Part shown: one piece after another, positions 46,896 through 59,001 of the stretch
Layout: each line of letters begins with the position of its first letter
How positions within the stretch are numbered: the first letter of the stretch is position 1
Source: Trametopsis cervina
Taxonomy: Eukaryota > Basidiomycota > Agaricomycetes > Polyporales > Irpicaceae
Length of the DNA: 64,000 bases
NCBI GenBank assembly: GCA_022385755.1
Contig: MU278370.1
Location: 319,247 to 383,246 of the forward strand
Reading direction: 5' to 3'
The notes under the pieces: generated by a model
Seen by the model: only the letters and a program-made list of their open reading frames with translations
What the model was told of the DNA's origin: nothing
Databases searched by the model: none
Program-made: the position numbers and the translations under genes

Positions 46896-47252
46896 AAGAA
46901 GCAACCCTGACTGGCGTTGAGTAGCACGTGCCATAACGTCCTGGTAGGATTGGTGGCGTGCGACTGTTCCGCATATGGGTGGTATCACCTGACTCCATGT
47001 GCTCTACCGCCATCGTCGCCGCATACAACCGGTGTGCGAACATCTGCCAGAATGGTATCACACAACGTCCGAGCCAAGATTCAGTCGGATAAGACGCTCT
47101 TTGACACGCATCTGTATGCCCACGGTCATGCACTGGCGTCTTGACCGCCTCGTGCTGGGAAATGCACTGTCAACGATGCTTACGACTCCTGCTCGCAATC
47201 GCTGACACCCCACTGCACCGGTACCCCTACAAGGCAAAACTCGGTGCTGACC
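46896..47252. promoter_or_regulatory. Upstream region of the NACHT-WD40 gene
   Basis: This 357-base interval between the repeat copy and the start of the NLR-like gene must carry its promoter unless a 5' exon is missing. Nothing else is recognisable in it. Confidence 0.4.
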
Positions 47253-50200
47253 ATGGCGGGAGCTACGACAGGTGGCGATGGCGACCCTCGCCACATAACA
47301 ATTTCAGGTAAGCTCTCGTCCTCTTGGGCTTACCCTTTTGCAACTGTAACTCTGAGTTGATAGACATCGGATGCGATAATCTCCCTGATCATGCACGCCG
47401 CCATTTTGTGTCGATTGTGGTGGGCACAAAGACGTACAAGACGGTGGATGCTAAACCTTTGAAGAGTTCAGCATGGCCTGACCGGTTCCAATGGTAAGTC
47501 TCCCGCCATAATCGAGATTATTAATCTAACTCGTCGTATAGTGATGTTACCCAAATCCCCTCAATTACCCTTACCGTGTTCGAACGCCGCTTCTTTTTTT
47601 GCAAGAAGGCAATTGGATCTGCTCGTATCGATCTTGAGTCGACGCTGGACGGCGACGTCAACCACGGTGAGAAATGCTTTGGTGGTCACCCGTCAGTCGT
47701 GTTGCTGACGCAAAGGAATTTGAGATATCCCACTTGAGTTCACGCAGCTGGGGAAGTCCAAGCGCAAGCCCAATCTCATCCCAAGGATACGGTGCAAGAT
47801 CACGGAGAAAACTCGTGAGCAAGCTGTGAATGAGGCCGTAGAGGACGCAGAGAGCAGCGCGCAAGGCATGCTCGCCGCTCCCAGCCTACTTCAATCCGTA
47901 TTCAGTGATAATGAAGGCTTGACCGATACATGGGGGCCCGTAGTCGAAAGTGTCGGCCAGTTTGCTGCGCTCGTTGGGAATATCTCGAAGGTTTGTCTCA
48001 CTGCCATCCGGAGTAACTCTCGCTCGGCTGACATGTCCATCCACAGATCCACCCGTATGCACGACTGGCCTGGAAAGTGCTCTCGGTTATACCCAAGGTA
48101 CGTACAATATCTTCTCACCATCTCTGCGGCACTAGATATGAGTATCTCACAGATAATCAACGAGCAACTGAAGACTGACGAGGAGCTGCGCAATCTTGTT
48201 GCTGCGATGAAGTACACACACGACTTTGTTTGCAACGCAAAGACGTTACAGGAAATCGAAATGCATGCCGAACACTTTGTTAAGATGTCATGTGCAACAC
48301 TCGAGTGCGGGTACCTTATTCAGGAGTACGTCAGAACGGGCAGTTTTGGTCGGTCTATTTCAATTGGGATTCAGGAAGTTGAAGGCTCACTCTGTAATTA
48401 GCCAAGCGTGCGGCCAAGAATATTTCCGGCAATGCAGAGAAGAAGCTCACGGCCCAGATACAAAGTTTACGAAAACTCATGGATGAGTTTAAGGACACGG
48501 TGGCTATCCAGACAGAGATCTCGGTGATGCGTACTTTGGAGATGGCTGGGTCAATACAGGAATCCGTGGACCTGCTCAGTAAGTTGCTGCAATCTGTCCG
48601 ATGAGGGATGTCACTGACACCTGCACAGGAACAGACCGCTATCTAGATGATATGATGTATGCCAAGGGAGCTGGCTGCGTCCCGGAGAAGCGGTGTTTGG
48701 AGGGGACAAGGCGTGAGCTCCTCGAGGAAATCATTGACGGACTGCACGTAGGGGTTGATGGCGAGCCGTCGAAGCGGATTCTGTTTTTGACGGGCGTCGC
48801 TGGATCTGGAAAGTCGTCGGTCGCTCACGAAATCGCGCACTATTTCAAGTCTGTGCCTCACCGTCTCGGCTCGTCTTTCTGCTTCAATGCGTCGGAACAG
48901 AATGAACGGTCAGTGGACCGATTCCTCAGCACGATCTCGCGCAATCTGGCCGAGCTGGATGAAGGCTGGCGGTCGGCCCTTGTCGATGTGATCAAGTCTG
49001 ACAGGGAGACGCGCACGACGAGGTCGCCGCGAGCACAACTGGAGGAGTTCATCATCAAGCCTGCAGGAAAGCTTCAGTTTATCGGACCTATCGTTGTCGT
49101 TGTCGACGCTCTGGACGAAGTCGCACGGCACGAACGTGAGGCGTTGACAGACTGCCTGGCGAGATTGGCGGTGGACGACAAATTGCCCGACAACCTTCGG
49201 TTCTTCATTACCGCGCGCCCGGACCCTACTCTCGAGGGCGCGCTGCAAGGCCCACGTGTACGCCATATCGACATATCCTCGGTGGACTCCAAGGACGACA
49301 TCCGTCGGTTTGTTGAACACGAATGGACAACCGCCCGCATGAACGACGAAATTTTTGAAGAAGCATGGGTGCCTTACCTAGCTAACCAAGCACAGAATTC
49401 GTTTCAGTGGGCGTACACTTCATGTCGGTTCATCAGGACAGATATTCTGGGGCTGTCTGCTCAGAAGCGGTTCTCTATGCTGAAAGATCTGACTTACCGC
49501 GGCTTGGATCCCCTGTACGAGGCGGTCCTGACCCAACTTGTTGCTGCTGGCACTGTAGCCCATACCGACCCAACCGAGGATCAACTACGGGGCCAGGTTC
49601 TGCGTGTTCTCGGCCTCATCATCACTGCAAAGGAGCCTCTTTCGTGGCACACCTGGATGGAACTGGTCGAGGACGACAGCGAAGACGTGGAGGTCATAAA
49701 GAGCATATTGCCCCATTTTGGCTCCCTCTTCCGTGGTGTATCCAAGGCTGATAGGGCAAGCAAGCGGCCGATACAGCCCGCACATACGTCGTTGATAGAT
49801 TACCTGACTACTCCAGGGAAACTATTTCTCGTCGACACCACTGCCGCCCATGGCAAGCTACTGAACATGTGTTTGCGTACCATGGAGACTCGCCTTCGGT
49901 TCAACATCTGTGACCTGGAAACGTCTTATGGTGCAAACAACGATGTGCTTGACCTTGCTGGAAGGATAGAGCAGAACATACCGCATGCGTTGGTATACGC
50001 CTGTAGATTATGGAGCGCACATCTGGCAGCGGTGCCGCCCATTCGGTATCCGTTCAAGGCAGTGTACCTGTTCCTCGAACGGAAACTATTCTTATGGCTC
50101 GAAGTGGTGTCTCTCCTTAGGGTAGTACCCGTTGCATCTGCCGGGATTGGACAGGTCCTCAAGCACACCACGGTGAGCGTATCGCTGTTTGCGTGCACAG

Positions 50201-52688
50201 AAGAGGCATCTCATAGCGAACTACGCAGGCTGAGACATTGAATCCTGACACGAATAAGCAGCTCCGCAAGCTAGACAAGATGCTTTACGAGGTCAACCAG
50301 TTCATATCGATGTGCGGGGATGCAATAACGCGATCGACACCTCACCTCTATCTTTCCACTCTCGCATACATCCCCGAAGTGTCATTCATACACCGCTGCT
50401 ATTCTGGCATCTACACTGGCGGTGTCCGTACCATCAACAAGGAAGCTCTGCTTTGGCCCGAGAGTCCCCTTCGCATTACTCCCCGTCGTCTCATCTACCA
50501 AATTGCCGTCTCGCCGGATGGCCATTTGCTTGCGACAGCCAACCGCGGTAAAACAGTTGGGCTCTGGAACGTGGTTACCGGAGAGCGTGTGGGTAAGCCT
50601 CTCAAGGGTCACACAGGCACAATCACGTCGCTTGCATTCTCGCCCGATAGCAAGATCATCGTCTCCGGCTCAGCTGACACCACTATCCGCCTCTGGGATG
50701 TCACCACTGGGATGCAAATGGGCGAGGCTCTTTACGGCCATGAATCTTGTATCCGGTTGGTTGCATTCTTTCCTGACACCGAAACCATCATTTCAGCCTC
50801 AGATGACATCACTGTCCGCCTCTGGAAAGTAGTCAATGGGAAGCATGTAAGTGAGGTCCTGTACAATGCGCGGAAGGAGGCAGTTGATATCCCACGGGAT
50901 GCGCACCGTCGCATAGTAGTCGCTTTCTCGCCATCCGGCAAGAAATTTGCCTTTTGGGCAGACGACTTGAAAATCCACATCTGGAGTGCGGAGACAAGAC
51001 AGCTGGTGTGCGCGCTTCCCAGTGATGGGTTACGCGAAGTTACCTCGCTTACCTTCTCACCAGACGGTCAGATACTCGCATCTATCTCAGACTACAAACC
51101 GGAGCTATGGGATGTAGAAACCGGGAAGTGGAACGACCCGTATCTTTTGGATCAACCGGTCACATGCACTGTGTTTTCCCCTGATGGACAAATACTTGCA
51201 TTGGCCTCGCTTGACGGGGACATATGGCTGTATATGGTGGGCGTAGGGGCAATGGCTGGCATTCTGCGCAGCGGTCGCATGCAAGATGTTGAATTGCTTG
51301 CCTTTTCCCCTGACAGCCAGAGCCTCGTTGCGGTTGTGAATAACTCTACCATTCATGTGTCGAAGACGGAGGTGGTCATGCGGAGGGGAGTGGCTGACCA
51401 CCGGCGTCCCATCGAGGTGGTTGCATTCTCTGTGGGCAATGACATTGCTGCGTCGGGCTCGGTCGATGGCAGGATCCGCTTGTGGGATGTTCGCACTGGA
51501 CAGCTTGTGGGAGAGCCGCTCGAGGGCCACACACATCGGGTGACATCTGTGGTGTTCTCCTCAGATGGAAAGACTATCGCATCGTGCTCAGACGATCACA
51601 CCATTTGTATGTGGAATGTGCAGACAGGACAGCTCATACGGCAACCTCTGCAAATAGGACAGCCAAAACAACTCCTCGCTCTTCCCGCTCACGAACCCCG
51701 CTGTCTGGTCTTTTCGCCCGACGGTACCATTGCCGCGGCGGTGCACTACGACGCCCTCCGGTTATGGAGTATCGCAACAGGCGAGCCGCTGAAACCTGTG
51801 TTTGGGCTGACGGGGTCAGTGCGCTACATTGCCTTTTCGCCAAATGGCCGCTGTCTTGCCTTGCAATCAGACAGCGGGGACATCATGCTGTGGGACATGA
51901 CGAAGGGGCAGCACATCGGCAAGCCTCTCCTCGCGCATCAATCCAGCACTGACTCAATTGTCTTCTCACCCGACGAGAGGTTCCTAGAACGCAGAACCAT
52001 CACTGGCTCGATTGTCTTCTCACCCGACGGGAGTATCATTGCATCCCAAGAACGCGGAACCGTCCAGCTCTGGTCCACGGACACACAAGAACCATTTGGC
52101 GCGCTTCTCAAAGGCCTATATGCCAATTTCACCTCTCTTGCCTTCTCGCCGGACGGGAAGACACTGGTCACAGGCTCGAAAGACGGCACAATCCACCTGT
52201 GGGACGTTGCAACCTGCAAGCCCTCTGGACGCCTTCTCAGAGGACACACCGATACCGTCTCCTCTATCGCCTTCTCTCCTGATGGCACGATGATTCTGTC
52301 GGGCTCATGGGACCATACTGTTCGGCTGTGGACTGCCGTCAACGATACCATTCCCATCAACAGCCCCGTATCTGATAACGGTATGTCCTTCACACAGCAT
52401 CCTATACTCGGGTTTCATCTTTGCTTGGTATCATCTTTGACAGTGTCTTCTCCTCATACATCGGACAGATCTCAAGTTGTGGAATACACTGATAACTCAA
52501 AGATCGACCGCACCGGGTACGTGCTCGGCCCTCGTGATGAACTGCTGTTTTGGGTCCCTACGCCCTATCAGAAGGGACTCAGCAGGCCCAGTACACGATG
52601 GGTTGCTGGTACGCCCTCTCTACGTCTCGATCTCTCCCGTTTGGCACACGGGAAACAGTGGGCGGAATGTCGCGACGCAAGCGCATAA
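47253..52688 (+). CDS. C2-NACHT-WD40 protein, fungal NOD-like receptor type
   Basis: Nine main exons: 47253-47307, 47364-47493, 47542-47666, 47725-47990, 48047-48097, 48153-48348, 48402-48578, 48629-50172 and 50229-52688, the last probably with a further 63-base intron at 52381-52443. The product has about 1,646 residues. Residues about 12-120 form a C2-like domain (ITISDIGCDNLPDHARRHFV, FFFCKKAIGSARIDLE), followed by a helical linker. The NACHT NTPase follows, with P-loop FLTGVAGSGKSSVAHEIA (near residue 389), Walker B-like IVVVVDALDEVARHE and sensor-like LRFFITARPDP. From about residue 935 come about 14 WD40 repeats (SLAFSPDSKIIVSGSADTTI, RLWDVTTG), ending with LDLSRLAHGKQWAEC. Such STAND proteins act as oligomerising sensors in fungal nonself recognition and programmed cell death; C2 could anchor the protein to membranes. 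The ligand and partner are unknown. All phases agree and no internal stop was seen. Confidence 0.93.
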
Positions 52689-53085
52689 GGTGTTCCACCT
52701 CCAGATGTATGTAGTCTACCACCACTTTCCCCATCATATGTGCATTTGCAGTAGTAATGTTATTTGCACTGCCTGGATCTCGGTATGTCTAGCGCTTGCA
52801 CCGCGTTGTATCGTTTGTTACGCACTGGTAAAACAGAATAGCCGGGCTTTTGATTGAAGTCATTATCACAACACAAGGCGTAGATGACGTGCTTCGCCAG
52901 CCACTATCAGACAAACTGAGACAGTCTGTGACACCAATCCCACAGGCCAGACATCGACTTCCTCAGGTGCTATCAAGTTTGTTTACACTGAGTAAGTACC
53001 GCATCGAGTTCCTTTCTTGTTGAAGAAATCCCAACTGAGCGTCGACGTTGTCTATGCTAGCAAGGTAAACATTCGTCACAGCATC
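52689..53085. other. Intergenic region, nothing resolved
   Basis: This 397-base gap between two plus-strand genes holds short frames only. An in-frame ATG at 53017 could extend the methyltransferase by 23 residues. Confidence 0.4.
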
Positions 53086-54201
53086 ATGTTGGAAATTACT
53101 CGTGAGATCAAGGTTGACCCGTCAGTCATCCCGCCGCTGGACGACTCACTCTTGACTCTTTCCGATGTGGAGCGCGAGTTTCTTCATCGAGCAATTTCCA
53201 GCGACGAAGAAGAGCTCAAGAAGAAGATCTTGGAAGTACAGAAGATGTAAGCTTCTCGAACGCTCCTTTATCTAGGTAACTTCTTCGCTGATATGTTATC
53301 ACAGAGCCTAGTACGTACTTCCAGAACTGTTTTCAGACCGATTGATTTACAAGGACACGTAGCCAGGAACACCCGTACCCTTGTATCCGCGGTTTCCATT
53401 TTGTCATTCTCATGATGGCCGCAAATCCTGTCTACCCTCAAGTCTTGGAGGCAGGCAAGACAGGTAACACCGTGTTAGTCGATCTCGGCTGCTGCAGTAC
53501 GTCGCATCTCCGTCAAAATACAGAGTGCTGCCAATCTCATTTCGATCTCAGTGGGCAGCGACGTCCGGAAGATCGTCGCAGACGGATATCCCGCTTCGAA
53601 CGTATTCGGCATCGACCTTCGCCAAGAGTTCCTAGATCTGGGCTACAGACTGTACGGCACGGATGCCAAAGGAATCCACTTCCTCACCTCCGACGTATTC
53701 GAGGTGCTATATCCGCTGCCAGAGGCCACGTCTGCCGACAGCCCGTCTCTGGATAGTGTCACCAACATCTCCCAGCTCCGCGGGCGTATCACGCACTTCT
53801 ACACGGGCGCGCTCTTCCACCTATTTGACGAGTCGACGCAGTACGCTCTTGCGTTGCGCGTCGCTGGGCTGTTGAAACGGGAGCCTGGCGCGGTTGTGTT
53901 CGGGCGACACCAGGGCCTACAGGAGGCTGGTATGATAGATGATCATCTCGGAAGGTAAGAGTATGCGAGTGATTCTCGAATCGTACCAACGATACATTGA
54001 ATACACCTCAGAACACGATACGGGCACTCCCCGGCCTCTTGGCCGCAGTTGTGGAAGAAGGTCTTCTCCGAACTTGAATCTCCAGAGTTTTCTGGGACAA
54101 AAGTGGTGGTCCAGGCCGAACTCACGAGTGGTTTCGGGAGGCAGGTGTTCCAAGCCAAGAAACAGACGAACATGCTTGTATGGAGCGTGAGGATCGTATA
54201 A
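53086..54201 (+). CDS. SAM-dependent methyltransferase of the AusD/TrtF-like family
   Basis: Five exons, 53086-53246, 53305-53310 (six bases), 53363-53496, 53552-53954 and 54012-54201, give 297 residues in full phase agreement. The N-terminus VDPSVIPPLDDSLLTLSDVE and EHPYPCIRGFHF are characteristic of the fungal family that contains AusD and relatives, which methylate polyketide acids in meroterpenoid pathways. Motif I for SAM binding is VLVDLGCCMGSDVRKI, and motif II is NVFGIDLRQEFLDLGYRL. FYTGALFHLFDESTQYALAL and EPGAVVFGRHQG follow. No polyketide synthase or terpene cyclase lies nearby, so it is either an isolated member of the family or acts in another pathway. Many basidiomycete genomes carry such orphan copies. 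Confidence 0.9.
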
Positions 54202-54400
54202 CGTGACACGCCCGAGGTGCTTGTCGGGCGCGTGGAAAGTAAGCAACCGGGAGAATGATGTATTACAATGAGAATACAGCGAAATGAGAATACCAGTTGT
54301 ACAACGAAGATCCAACGAAAAATACAGCCTAAAAACGTACACGCTACCTGCACCGCAGGATAGCTGTAATAAACCCCCCAATGGATCCAAGCACTGAAAT

Positions 54401-55341
54401 TCATTCCTCAGGAATGGTGGTGATAGCTCCGCAATGCAGCCCTCCAAACGTCTCCGCAGAATACCCATGCAGCCCGGACGTGTCCTGGTAATGCACGACA
54501 TACCGCCCGCTGGAGACCGTCGAGGTCTTCGGCTTATCCACAAAGCGCGACCGCCGCGCGGTATGTTTCTCCCATTGCAACTCCTTCTCAGTGTCGCACT
54601 CCGCGCGGGTCTCAACCGGACTATCGTCTTCGTCCGACTCTATCGTTGATGGGAACACAAGATGCACGGGTACGCCCTCCCCGAACTTCTTTGCGAGCCG
54701 GCGCATCTTCTGCCTGCGCATGGACGCCTCGGACGGGATGCTGAAGCTCGGCGGGGACGGCGGGACGTCGCTGTCGAGCGAGGAGAGCGAGGATTGGGAC
54801 GAGGAGCCCTCTCTCCATTCGCCCGCGGGTGAGCCTGGGATGGGCTCGAGCGGGCGCGGGTTTTTGCCTATTCGAAGGATGGGCGGTCGTTTGAGAGGGA
54901 AGCGGACCCGCCATGCGCGTTCGGAGTGGGGTGTTTCCACTCGCTGGGGTTGTGTAGGCCGATGAGAGTCGGCAGAGGACCGAGCGGTGCTCGAGCTCGC
55001 GTATGATGACGACGAATCAACGGATCGACGGCCGCCCTTGCCGTCTGCCTATGAGAGCAAAAGTCAGAACAACCTCTCTATGAATCGGTTGCACAAATTA
55101 GGCTCACCTGTGCCAAAGTGCGTGAGAAGGCTAACCAATCGGTGCTATCAGCGACCATGTCCTGTTCGCTATAAAACATGCTTGTGTACTCACTGCTCAT
55201 CTCATCCATAACGTGCGGAGTACTTCCGAGGACCTGCCCCAATTTTGCATTAGTCCGCAGAAGCTGCGTTCGTTGGGCGTTCGTGAGTGTATTGTAGGTC
55301 GGGGGAGGGCGGGGATACACGACGGACATTACGCCTGACAT
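54401..55341 (-). CDS. Hypothetical protein, 293 residues
   Basis: Two exons, 55341-55108 and 55048-54401, with a 59-base GT-AG intron in phase 0. The N-terminus (MSGVMSVVYPRPPPTYNTLT, RTQLLRTNAKLGQVLGSTPH) and the segment YTSMFYSEQDMVADSTDWLA look like a conserved folded part. After the intron the protein is Ser-rich and low in order, then basic (RQKMRRLAKKFGEGVPVHLV), and ends with GRYVVHYQDTSGLHGYSAET. I do not recognise the family. It has the look of basidiomycete-specific proteins with short conserved blocks in disordered sequence. The start ATG at 55341 is the first in frame after a valine-rich upstream stretch. Confidence 0.65.
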
Positions 55342-55732
55342 GCTGATAATGGGGGGCACAACGAACTGATGCAGACTGGGGGCAGGATAGAAGGCCTCTG
55401 GGGCCTATTACGATGATACGTACAGTACCCGACACTCGTATATATAGCTGACCCCAGAGTAAAGGATCCGGGCTCACCTTGTCACGGCATTGCCGGATAC
55501 TTGACTGGAACCACGAGACAAAAAGAAAGTGAAACGTAGGACCGGCTAAGCTGAAATTGTAATGTCATTTCAATTGTGAACGCTGCATTCCCTACCGACC
55601 GCGAAGTCGACGCGTAGTATTGAGACAATAAGAGTCCGCATAGCCGCCCGCGACGACGTGGTAACCTCGCGCCTACGCAGGTGGCGTACGTAGGTCCGTA
55701 AAGCGAACATCATCCCGATGATATGGCGACAC
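55342..55732. other. Upstream region of the hypothetical gene
   Basis: This includes the promoter side of the minus-strand gene that starts at 55341. Nothing else was resolved before the inverted-repeat element at 55733. Confidence 0.4.
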
Positions 55733-56367
55733 TACTGTCGAACCCCTAGAAGTGAAATCGGATTTCACTTCTGCCGCCGCCATTCCCCAAGTGCTCTTTT
55801 TGCCTCGGAGTTTTCGCAGAATCATTCTACTACTTCTTGACTATGTCCACAAATATAAGAAGGTTTTTTGAGTGAAAGATCGTCTGTAAAAACAGGCCGC
55901 ACAAATGCGCCTTTCGCTCTGCTAACATATTCCCATCGTCACGCTCAGTCACGTCTAAGCGCCCGCATTTTCGGTGCCAAAGCTCTGTGGCGCGCGTCGC
56001 TTCTGGGATGCATTGTCACGCTTATCCACTGAAGAGGATGCTGAGCACCGATACAATCCCTAATGTGCAAACTAATATTTTTCTAGGGCACTATATACAC
56101 ATGGTTACTCACCCAAATATTCTAGTCGTCATCTGTTGAGTTTAACAGGCTATAGACAGCCATCATTTGCTACATTCCCTGCAAAAACAGGTATACGATT
56201 TTTCATGACAGCTTCGTCTGCACCAGGTCCATGAGAATTTATGCACTGTATGCTATTAGTTGATTACATATGTGTGAATTTTACCAGACCGAAAGACGGG
56301 ACGGAGCTGTCTACAGAATTGCGATTTCACTTCAACTACCGATTTCACTTCTAGGGTTTCGACAGTA
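55733..56367. mobile_element. Non-autonomous TA-flanked inverted-repeat element, 631 bases
   Basis: The ends 55735-55761 and 56339-56365 are 27-base inverted repeats with one mismatch (CTGTCGAA at the tips, GAAGTGAAATCGG inside). TA flanks both sides (55733-55734 and 56366-56367), as for Tc1/mariner elements. The subterminal motif GAAGTGAAATC is itself mirrored just inside the left end (a 25-base palindrome at 55750-55774) and repeated near the right end. The interior is non-coding and relatively A+T-rich. Its sequence differs from the MITE at 43627, so it belongs to another family. Confidence 0.88.
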
Positions 56368-56451
56368 TTAGATTTACTGTATGTTAGTGCGAGCGACAGC
56401 AAAGAGACGTGTTGACAGCGAATATACTATGGAATCTCTACGCGAGCGGAC

Positions 56452-59001
56452 TTAATCAATAACTATAACATCTGCATCGTTTACGTCTTCAATCTTCTCG
56501 TCTGCGGAGTCAAGGAGGAGTATGCCATCCTCATCCAGTTTGCGTTTCTTGCTGGGGCTTACAGGCGGGCCTAATGGAGCCACGCCGTTGGTGCGCGCCC
56601 GCTTCGCCGGAGGTTGTTCTACGATATCGTCGTCATCTGGTGCAGGCCGCTTCTGCGCAACGGGTTCCGTCTTCACGACTCTGGGAGGTAATGGTACTCT
56701 TTGGGGAAGGACGAGCGGCTCCTCTTCTACCGGATGGTTAGGTCTGAATTTCAGCAGTCAGTGAGATAGCCCGGAAACCAAGGAGATTAAGACACCCACG
56801 GCAAAGCACCGATTGCAACTTGTATGGTTGCATATTCCCCTTCTTCATCCACTATGGACAAGAACTTCCCTCTCGAGACGTTCAAGCTTTCCAGTGTACG
56901 CTCGTTGTTGTCATCCCAATCCGGGTCGCTCAAGACACGCTGCTCTTCGTATACACTGACGTCTCGGGGACCGGTGCCACTACTGTCGCCATCACCAAGT
57001 ACAGCTTCAACGACTTGCCCCAAGGTTACTCGTGAGGGATCACAAAGCACTTGCGTGTATGTATCTCTACAGACTCCGCATTTAGGGTTAGGCGTACTCA
57101 GGTTGATCGTACTGAGCGGCAGATTTGGCCTGAATTGCACGTGGACGTTCCTTAGAGAGTTGTACGACTTCTTAAGCAAATGTAATGCCTGGAGAACAAT
57201 GAGCCCTGCAATGATGGCGTTCGTGGTGGCGATAGCTGGTATGATATTGCCAGCCATTTCTATGGAGATGTTAGAACTAGGACGACCATGAATTTCTCAA
57301 GTTACCTTTCACTTCCCACCGGCTCTTGCCAGGAATATCATAAGCAGCGGAGCGAAGGTTGGCTGCGGCAGTGACAAAGTCAAGCGTGTCGTCGTCGTCT
57401 TTGTCAAAGGAAATAGTTTCCTCCCCATGGCGAAGGCGTGTAGCTAGACGATCAGCACTTGGGCCTATAATGAGCATGATGCGATATATGATAGATAGGG
57501 GTGTATGCCTACCTGGAGATGAACAGTTCAAGGTTATCACGTAGCGTTAGCGCTCGTTGATCCTTCAGACCTGCGGTAGAGCTCGAGGAAGACCCATTGA
57601 CAGACTTGTTTGGATTCGCACCTCCCTTGGAGGACCCAGCAGCCGCCCCATTGACCTCGGAGTGCGATGGAACACCATTTGATTGCGCTGACTTCTGGGG
57701 CAACGTGAATGTATCATTCAAGATGCCGTCAAAGTCAAGAGGCGTCGGCTTCGCTCTAGAGCGCCACATGTCCTCCATGGAGAGGAGGTTGCTGATGTCC
57801 GAGTAGAAAACCTGCCGAAACAGCGTAAAAGCTTGCTTACGCGACCGTGGACGAGGGTGCCGCGTACCTTCTGGAATACTAGTTTGGCGGCGTTGCTGTT
57901 TTCCTGCGAGGTCGTTCGTAGTGCAGCTCGTACCGACTTGAAGGCTTGGGCTTCCTTCCTGAGCGTGGCAATCTCGTCAGCTGCGACGACGTCAGTGATA
58001 GAAGCCGGTAGATGTTCGCTGACTCTTACCGTTTTCGCCTTGTTTCTCAGCTTCGTCCAGTTCACCTTCGTTACCCGCGTCCTCATCCTCACCAAATAAC
58101 TGGCTGTGATTACACATAAGGTTCTGGGGTCGCCTCGTTGAGCGTACAAGCACCGATACTTACGGGATAAGATAGCTCTTTGCCCAAACGATACAGTGTA
58201 TAGGTTGTGACGGCGTAGATCGGATGGTGCAGACGGGAAATGTCTTCGGAGTGGGTTTAGGGATGCAGTCGAAACATTCTGAGCGGTTCTGCGGCACGGT
58301 GAGAAACGCGCATAGGAGTCTCTTTCCGGACGCACCTTGAGGATGGGCTGTACTTGTCCGAGGTATCCTGCCGTCCCAGATTCTACCAACGGGACATCAG
58401 CCGCCATGCACATCTTGTTCACGTGCCGGCGAGCATCTGTGGGGTTGCATTTTATAGTCAATGTCCTGGGAGATGTAGCGCGGTGCTTACCTAAGTTATC
58501 TAGCGCATTGAGGACGAGGTCGAAGGACTGGAACCATGCCACGTCGAATTGTGGCTCCTTGATATTTCCATGTATCGGGGTGATATGCACATTCGGATTG
58601 AATGCTGCTGCAGTTTTGGCCGCGACCTGAATATGTAGCGTAAGCATACGGATATGCAGTCAGAACGCACATAACGCACCAGTGCTTTGCTCTGCTTTAC
58701 GTCCTTCTTTCGGAACAGGAATTGACGGTTCAGGTTGGACAAGTCGATCGTATCCAAATCCAGAAGCGTTATGCGACCGAACCCAGTCAACACAATATTC
58801 TTCACTGGCAGATAGTGCTTGTTAGTCATCGGAAACACAACAAGTGAAGATCCCGGACATCACATAATGGAATTTATATATATACATACACAGTTCACAT
58901 CCTATACCTCCCGCTCCGACGAGTAACACCTTCACCTCCGGAAGACGGGCAGCCAACTCTGGACCCAGGATGGCCGTGGCATTCAGTGTACGCCCAGACA
59001 T
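56452..59001 (-). CDS. uba2: SUMO-activating enzyme subunit 2 (UBA2)
   Basis: Catalytic subunit of the E1 enzyme that, with AOS1, adenylates SUMO and carries it as a thioester to UBC9, mainly in the nucleus. Eleven exons from ATG at 59001 to the stop at 56452 give about 660 residues. The nucleotide-binding glycines are in [13 protein letters not shown], with [40 protein letters not shown] and [17 protein letters not shown]. The catalytic cysteine lies in [13 protein letters not shown]. The zinc-binding pairs are SECFDC and PKCGVC. The adenylation core resumes at [20 protein letters not shown], followed by the ubiquitin-fold domain. The C-terminal tail has a nuclear-localisation-like stretch ([12 protein letters not shown]) and ends in a SUMO-interacting-like DVIVID. 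All essential residues are present. Confidence 0.95.

Noticed and set aside
53086..54201. A biosynthetic gene cluster around the methyltransferase
   Set aside because: Neighbours are an NLR-type gene, a hypothetical protein, a MITE-like element and UBA2; none is a biosynthetic enzyme.
55733..56367. Palindromic sequence as a replication origin
   Set aside because: The flanking TA and terminal inverted repeats are better explained by a mariner-type element.
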